Below are positions 4,481 through 7,967 of a stretch of 7,967 bases of DNA, piece by piece. How positions within the stretch are numbered: position 1 is the first letter of the stretch; each line of letters begins with the position of its first letter. The stretch is from Microcaldota archaeon. Lineage in GTDB: Archaea > Micrarchaeota > Micrarchaeia > Anstonellales > Bilamarchaeaceae. A model generated the notes under the pieces. The model ran no database searches. It saw nothing but the letters and a program-made list of their open reading frames with translations, and was not told where the DNA came from. Where the stretch lies: positions 1-7,967 of the forward strand of contig JAKANX010000044.1 of the NCBI GenBank assembly GCA_021823425.1. Reading direction: 5' to 3'. The position numbers and the translations under genes are program-made.

Positions 4481-5236
4481 TCACACCCTCAGCTCCTTTA
4501 CCTTTTCCCTCAGGTCCTGCGCCTTCCATATCGCCGTTCCCACGAGTATTCCGCTCGCTCCCGCATTTTTCACGAATTCCGCGTCCGCGCGGCCCTTCAA
4601 GCCGCTCTCGCTAATTAGCGGGCGGTCCAATTTCACTTTTTTTAGAATATTCGCAGTGCGGTTCAGGTCCACTTTCAGGGTCTGGAGGTCGCGGTTGTTT
4701 ATCCCCAGTATGTCGGCTTTCGTTTTCATCGCGATTTGCATTTCCCTCTCGTCGTACGCTTCCAGAAGCACTTCAAGCCCCTGCTTGTGCGCGTAATCCA
4801 CCAGCCCATCCAAATCGAGGCTTTCGCGCTCCGCTACTTTCACCACCAGAAGGACGACGTCCGCGCCCACTTTGCGTGCAGCGTCTATCTGCTGTTCGCC
4901 CAAGACGAAATCCTTGAACAGCACGGGCAAACCGGCCTTCTTCGCGATTGTTATATTATGAAGGTTCCCCCGGAATATTTTCGGCTCTGCTACTACTGAA
5001 ATCGCGTCAGAGCCGCACTGCGCGAAATCCATCGCTGCCTTTTCAACGTCTATGTAATCAAACGAATATTCCCCGGCAGGAGAGGCGTGCTTTATTTCGG
5101 CAATAAGGGTGAATTTCCCGGAGTCCAGCTTTTTGCGCAAGGAAACTTTTTTCACTTTGGCTTGCTTTTCCACTTCATAGTAGCCTTCCCTTATGCTCTC
5201 CTTCGCGCTTGAAATGAATTTGTCCAGTATGTCCAT
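4481..5236 (-). CDS. trpC: Indole-3-glycerol phosphate synthase
   Basis: Closes the pyrrole ring of CdRP to form indole-3-glycerol phosphate with loss of CO2 and water. This is a single-domain TIM barrel of 251 residues, not fused to TrpF. Catalytic residues align almost number for number with the Sulfolobus enzyme: IAEIKHASPAG (45-55) with E47 and K49, LFKDF (106-110) with K108, LLEAYDE (157-163) with E159, INNRDLQTL (179-187) with N180 or N181 and R182, and SESGL (209-213) with S211. The ATG at 5236 is preferred over an in-frame start at 5266 because GGTGA, formed by the last trpD codons, sits 5 nt upstream and the added residues do not resemble the family. It starts 1 nt after the trpD stop. 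Confidence 0.96.
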   Translation of the reverse strand: MDILDKFISSAKESIREGYYEVEKQAKVKKVSLRKKLDSGKFTLIAEIKHASPAGEYSFDYIDVEKAAMDFAQCGSDAISVVAEPKIFRGNLHNITIAKKAGLPVLFKDFVLGEQQIDAARKVGADVVLLVVKVAERESLDLDGLVDYAHKQGLEVLLEAYDEREMQIAMKTKADILGINNRDLQTLKVDLNRTANILKKVKLDRPLISESGLKGRADAEFVKNAGASGILVGTAIWKAQDLREKVKELRV

Positions 5237-5237
5237 G

Positions 5238-6236
5238 CTATTCACCGGTGAACGCTGCGAGCGCATTTAGCTTTGCGAGCGCTTTTCCAGAATCAATTGA
5301 TTTTTCCGCAATCGCTATTCCATCGTAAAGCGAGGGCGCGCCTCCGCCCACGTAAATCGCTGCCGCGGCATTCAGTATGGAAATGTCGCGCGCAGGGCCC
5401 TTCCTGCCTTCCAGAACGCCCTTCACTATCGCTGCGCTCTCCTCCTTTGAGCCCGCCTGCGGTATTTTACCGTTCTTGAACCCCAGCTTTTCGCCGCTCA
5501 GGTAATAGGACATCAGCCCCTGCTGGCTCAATTCCGTGACTTTGGTGCTTCCGAGCCCTATTTCGTCCATGCCTTCGGAATGGACCACGAGCGCGTGCTG
5601 GACGCCCATTGAAGAAAGGGCGAGCGCCATTTTTTCCGTCATGCTTGGCTCGAACACGCCCAATACCTGTGCCTGCACTCCTGCGGGGTTGGCCAGCGGG
5701 CCGAGGATGTTGAAAACGGTGCGTATTCCCAATTCCTTCCTTATGGGCGCGATATTTTTCATCGCAGGATGGAAATAAGGAGCGAACATGAACCCGATTC
5801 CGTTCTTTTCAATGCATTTTTCAACTTGCGCCGGCTGCAGCAGCCTTACTCCGAGCTGCTCTAGCACGTCCGCTGAGCCGGATTTGCTGGAAACAGAGCG
5901 GTTTCCGTGCTTTGCTATCTTGGTGCCTGCGCCTGCGGCTATCAGCGCTGCTGCAGTGGAAACGTTGAACGTGCCCGAGGAGTCGCCCCCTGTGCCGCAC
6001 GTGTCCGTAAGCAATCCTTTTCCATCCATTTTCGGGCGGATGCGGACCGCGTTCTCCCGCATCACCGTCGCGAACGCGGCTATTTCAGCCTCGGTCTCGC
6101 CCTTCATCTTGAGCGCGACGAGGACTGCGCCCATCTGCGCTGGCGTGAGCGAGCCTGCCATTATCTTTTCCATCAGTTCGCCGGCTTCCTGCGATTCAAG
6201 GCTCTTTCCCGAAACCAGCTGCTGCAATATTTCCAT
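5238..6236 (-). CDS. trpD: Anthranilate phosphoribosyltransferase
   Basis: Transfers the phosphoribosyl group of PRPP to anthranilate, giving phosphoribosylanthranilate. The 332-residue length is normal for a stand-alone TrpD with no TrpG fusion. Motifs in order: an N-terminal helical part with ELMEKIMAGSLTPAQMGAVL (20-39), DTCGTGGD (78-85) for PRPP/magnesium binding, NVSTAAALIAAGAG (91-104), KHGNRSVSSKSGSADVLEQL (109-128), HPAMKNIAPIRKELGIRT with the anthranilate-site Arg, FNILGPLANP, and the acidic EGMDEIGL. The ATG at 6236 is 1 nt after the trpG stop; its ribosome binding site is weak (GGGG some 10 nt upstream), which suggests reliance on coupled translation. Confidence 0.97.
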   Translation of the reverse strand: MEILQQLVSGKSLESQEAGELMEKIMAGSLTPAQMGAVLVALKMKGETEAEIAAFATVMRENAVRIRPKMDGKGLLTDTCGTGGDSSGTFNVSTAAALIAAGAGTKIAKHGNRSVSSKSGSADVLEQLGVRLLQPAQVEKCIEKNGIGFMFAPYFHPAMKNIAPIRKELGIRTVFNILGPLANPAGVQAQVLGVFEPSMTEKMALALSSMGVQHALVVHSEGMDEIGLGSTKVTELSQQGLMSYYLSGEKLGFKNGKIPQAGSKEESAAIVKGVLEGRKGPARDISILNAAAAIYVGGGAPSLYDGIAIAEKSIDSGKALAKLNALAAFTGE

Positions 6237-6237
6237 T

Positions 6238-6816
6238 TCAAAACCCCATGAAATTCCCGATTATTTTCTTTCCTTCCCCGGTCATAATGCTTTCGGGGTG
6301 GAACTGCACCCCGAAAACCGGAAGGGACCTGTGCTGCACGGCCATCACCGCGCCGTCGTCGCCGCTCCTCGCGGTTATTGCGAGGCAGTCCGGGATTTGC
6401 GTGCCGATTAGCGAATGGTAGCGCATGACCCGGAGCGGGCAATTAATCCCTGCGAAAAGCCCGTTCCCATCGTGGGTAATTTCGCTCGTCTTGCCGTGCA
6501 TCGGCTTTGGTGCGCGCACAATTTTTCCCCCGAAATGCGCTATTATCCCCTGATGGCCGAGGCACACGCCCAGAACCGGACAATTGAGTTTCTTTTCCGA
6601 AACCGCCCCAAGGATGTCCATGCACACCCCGAAGTCCGCCCTGTTCGTGGGGTTTCCGGGGCCGGGCGAGAGCACGATTTTCTCGGGCGCGAGCTTGGTT
6701 ATTTCCCCTATTGAAATCGCGTCGTTGCGCACAACTTTCGGATTTGCGCCCAAGTCCCCGAAATACTGGTAGAGGTTGTACACGAACGAATCGTAATTGT
6801 CTATTATGAGTATCAT
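6238..6816 (-). CDS. trpG: Anthranilate synthase component II, glutamine amidotransferase
   Basis: Class I glutamine amidotransferase that supplies ammonia to TrpE for anthranilate formation. The 192-residue protein is complete: MILIIDNYDSFVYNL at the start, LSPGPGNP (49-56, oxyanion region), GVCLGHQ (83-89) with nucleophile C85, MHGKTSEI (106-113) typical of TrpG/PabA, and FGVQFHPES (168-176) with H173 and E175 completing the triad. The ATG at 6816 has GGTGG a few bases upstream in the 37-nt gap after trpE. A PabA role for folate cannot be excluded from sequence, but position between trpE and trpD points to tryptophan. Confidence 0.97.
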   Translation of the reverse strand: MILIIDNYDSFVYNLYQYFGDLGANPKVVRNDAISIGEITKLAPEKIVLSPGPGNPTNRADFGVCMDILGAVSEKKLNCPVLGVCLGHQGIIAHFGGKIVRAPKPMHGKTSEITHDGNGLFAGINCPLRVMRYHSLIGTQIPDCLAITARSGDDGAVMAVQHRSLPVFGVQFHPESIMTGEGKKIIGNFMGF

Positions 6817-6853
6817 GCGGCCACCAAAACCCGGAACTGAAAACTGGAAAGCC

Positions 6854-7967
6854 TCATTGTGGACCGCCCGCAGTTAGCGCGCTAATTAGCGCGCCCATCT
6901 TGTTTTCCGTTTCATAGTATTCCTTTTCAGGCACCGAATCGTACACTATCCCTGCGCCGGCCTGCACGTACGCTTTTTGCCTCTGCGCGAAAAGCGTGCG
7001 TATGGAAATCGCGAAGTCGCAGTTCCCGTTGAAGGAAAAATAGCCTGCTGCACCGCCGTAAGGTCCCCTCCTGTCCGGCTCCAATTCATCTATGATTTCC
7101 ATCGCGCGCACTTTCGGCGCCCCGGAAATAGTCCCTGCAGGGAAAAGCGCGTTGAACGCGTCGAATGCGTCCTTCCCTTCTGCTAGGGTGCCCACCACGT
7201 GCGAGCCGAGGTGCTGGACGTGCGAGTATTTGTGGACGTCCATGAGCTCGGGCACGGATATGGAATTGAATTGCGAGACTTTCCCAACGTCGTTGCGCGT
7301 GAGGTCCACGAGCATGAGGTGCTCGGCCTTCTCCTTGGGGTCGTTGCGCAGCTCCAATTCAAGTTTTGCATCCTCCTCCGGAGTCTTTCCCCTCGGCCGC
7401 GTTCCCGCAAGAGTCGCGTAGGAATCTATTTTCCTCCCCTCCACGCGCACGAGGTTCTCCGGGCTCGAACCCACGACTTTGCGGTCGCCGAAGCTCAGGA
7501 AGTACATGTACGGCGAGGGATTGACCTGCTTGAGCACGTTGTAGAAGCGCAGAAGGTTTCCTTCGAACGGGAACTCGCACCTGCGCGAGAGCACCACCTG
7601 GAATATGTCGCCTGCGGCGATGCGCTCCTTGGCCTGCACTATTGCGGACTCATACTTGTCCTTGTCCATGTTCGCCCTCGGGTTTCCCGCCTCGAACGGG
7701 CCGAGGAAGAGCTCCTCCTTCGTAAGTTTCATAATCTCCTGCGAGCGGTCCTCGGAATGGGAGATGTACGAGACGCTTCGTTCGCGGTGGTCGTAGATTA
7801 TGCAATCTTCAAAGATGCCGAATTCGAAATCAGGGAAATCGGGGCCTCCCTTGGCCTTTTGCGGGAGCTTTTCCACGTTGCGCACGTAGTCGTAGGAGAA
7901 ATAGCCCACCGCGCCGCCGGCAAAGCCCTCCTTCTCCATTCGTATCCTAGGTATGTTTTTCGCGAGC
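6854..7967 (-). CDS. trpE: Anthranilate synthase component I, C-terminal part (start outside window)
   Basis: Converts chorismate to anthranilate using ammonia from TrpG. About 370 residues are visible; the frame stays open to position 7967, so the start lies outside. The Met at 7939 is internal: in-frame residues LAKNIPRIR precede it, and the family N-terminus is far longer. Numbering from that Met: GGAVGYFSYDYVR (8-20), GDIFQVVLSRR (110-120), LAGTRPRG (177-184), LTRNDVGKV (213-221), KYSHVQHLGSHVVG (237-250), FPAGTISGAPKVRAMEII (266-283), GPYGGAAGYF (292-301) and QAGAGIVYDSVPEKE (326-340). The Ala in LAGTR sits where PabB has Lys, favouring TrpE. The more usual PIAGTR is TLAGTR here, a mild oddity. 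The Trp-binding part of the N-terminus is not visible, so feedback inhibition cannot be judged. Confidence 0.96.
   Translation of the reverse strand, partial: LAKNIPRIRMEKEGFAGGAVGYFSYDYVRNVEKLPQKAKGGPDFPDFEFGIFEDCIIYDHRERSVSYISHSEDRSQEIMKLTKEELFLGPFEAGNPRANMDKDKYESAIVQAKERIAAGDIFQVVLSRRCEFPFEGNLLRFYNVLKQVNPSPYMYFLSFGDRKVVGSSPENLVRVEGRKIDSYATLAGTRPRGKTPEEDAKLELELRNDPKEKAEHLMLVDLTRNDVGKVSQFNSISVPELMDVHKYSHVQHLGSHVVGTLAEGKDAFDAFNALFPAGTISGAPKVRAMEIIDELEPDRRGPYGGAAGYFSFNGNCDFAISIRTLFAQRQKAYVQAGAGIVYDSVPEKEYYETENKMGALISALTAGGPQ
6877..6894. repeat. 18-bp perfect palindrome inside the end of trpE
   Basis: GCGCGCTAATTAGCGCGC is fully self-complementary and encodes part of Ala-Leu-Ile-Ser-Ala-Leu near the TrpE C-terminus. 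Fully palindromic, it has no loop beyond AATT, so as RNA it would form a tight GC-rich hairpin roughly 60 nt before the trpG start. Coding constraint and GC-rich codons could explain it by chance. Confidence 0.5.

Noticed and set aside
4479..4529. Upstream start giving trpB 17 extra residues
   Set aside because: The added Gly/Lys-rich residues are within trpC and lack family similarity, while the ATG at 4478 has a good ribosome binding site and the standard TrpB N-terminus.
3873..4796. 307-codon plus-strand ORF across trpB and trpC
   Set aside because: It is antisense to two unmistakable genes, has no recognisable motif and no promoter or ribosome binding site; long antisense frames are expected in GC-rich DNA.
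5788..6411. 207-codon plus-strand ORF across trpD and trpG
   Set aside because: Antisense shadow; Ser/Pro/Ala-rich translation typical of such frames.
7937..7939. Met at 7939 as the start of trpE
   Set aside because: The frame is open upstream to the window edge and TrpE proteins have a longer N-terminal region before GGAVGYFSYD.
1..7967. CRISPR arrays, tRNA or rRNA genes, insertion sequences
   Set aside because: No regularly spaced repeats, no tRNA-like cloverleaf signatures, no transposase-like frames or terminal inverted repeats were seen by eye.

Overview
The window looks archaeal. Promoters are TATA-box type, the Shine-Dalgarno sequences are of the GGTGA/GAGGTG kind, at least one gene appears leaderless, the DAHP synthase is the short Pyrococcus-like form, and an archaeal COG2150-type ACT-domain regulator is present. 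Base composition is moderately GC-rich and codon use favours AGG, ATA and GCG. The lineage cannot be fixed from this sequence; a DPANN-type or other uncultured archaeon is a guess.

Two aromatic amino acid blocks dominate, both on the minus strand. At the left, positions 1-1271 hold the start of the shikimate pathway: a putative leader region, then DAHP synthase (aroF-type, 288-1100), then the N-terminal part of 3-dehydroquinate synthase (aroB, running off the left edge). Upstream of them, on the same strand, lies a stand-alone ACT-domain protein (1326-2000), ending in its own T-rich stop. A divergent promoter region (2001-2150) separates it from a small plus-strand gene of unknown function (2151-2483).

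From 2515 to the right edge lies a compact tryptophan operon, transcribed leftward in the order trpE (5' part outside the window), trpG, trpD, trpC, trpB, trpA. After the 37-nt trpE-trpG gap, junctions are 1, 1, 2 and -4 nt, so translation is probably coupled. The genes encode all steps from chorismate to tryptophan except phosphoribosylanthranilate isomerase: trpF is absent from the cluster. The trp operon promoter is outside the window.

The most interesting region is 1101-1325, in front of the DAHP synthase gene. It contains two tiny overlapping ORFs encoding peptides rich in the pathway's end products: the first has a run FFYFFSFSY, the second NFPFFLWWFS. They look like diverged copies of each other, offset by 55 nt. 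An 11-bp perfect inverted repeat places one arm over the tandem Trp codons, and a second copy of the other arm upstream could compete for it. This resembles a bacterial trpL/pheL-type leader-peptide attenuator, rebuilt as a tandem Phe/Tyr plus Phe/Trp sensor in front of the common first pathway step. It is a hypothesis from sequence alone; the TATA-box position and a pyrimidine-rich tract are its main weaknesses.
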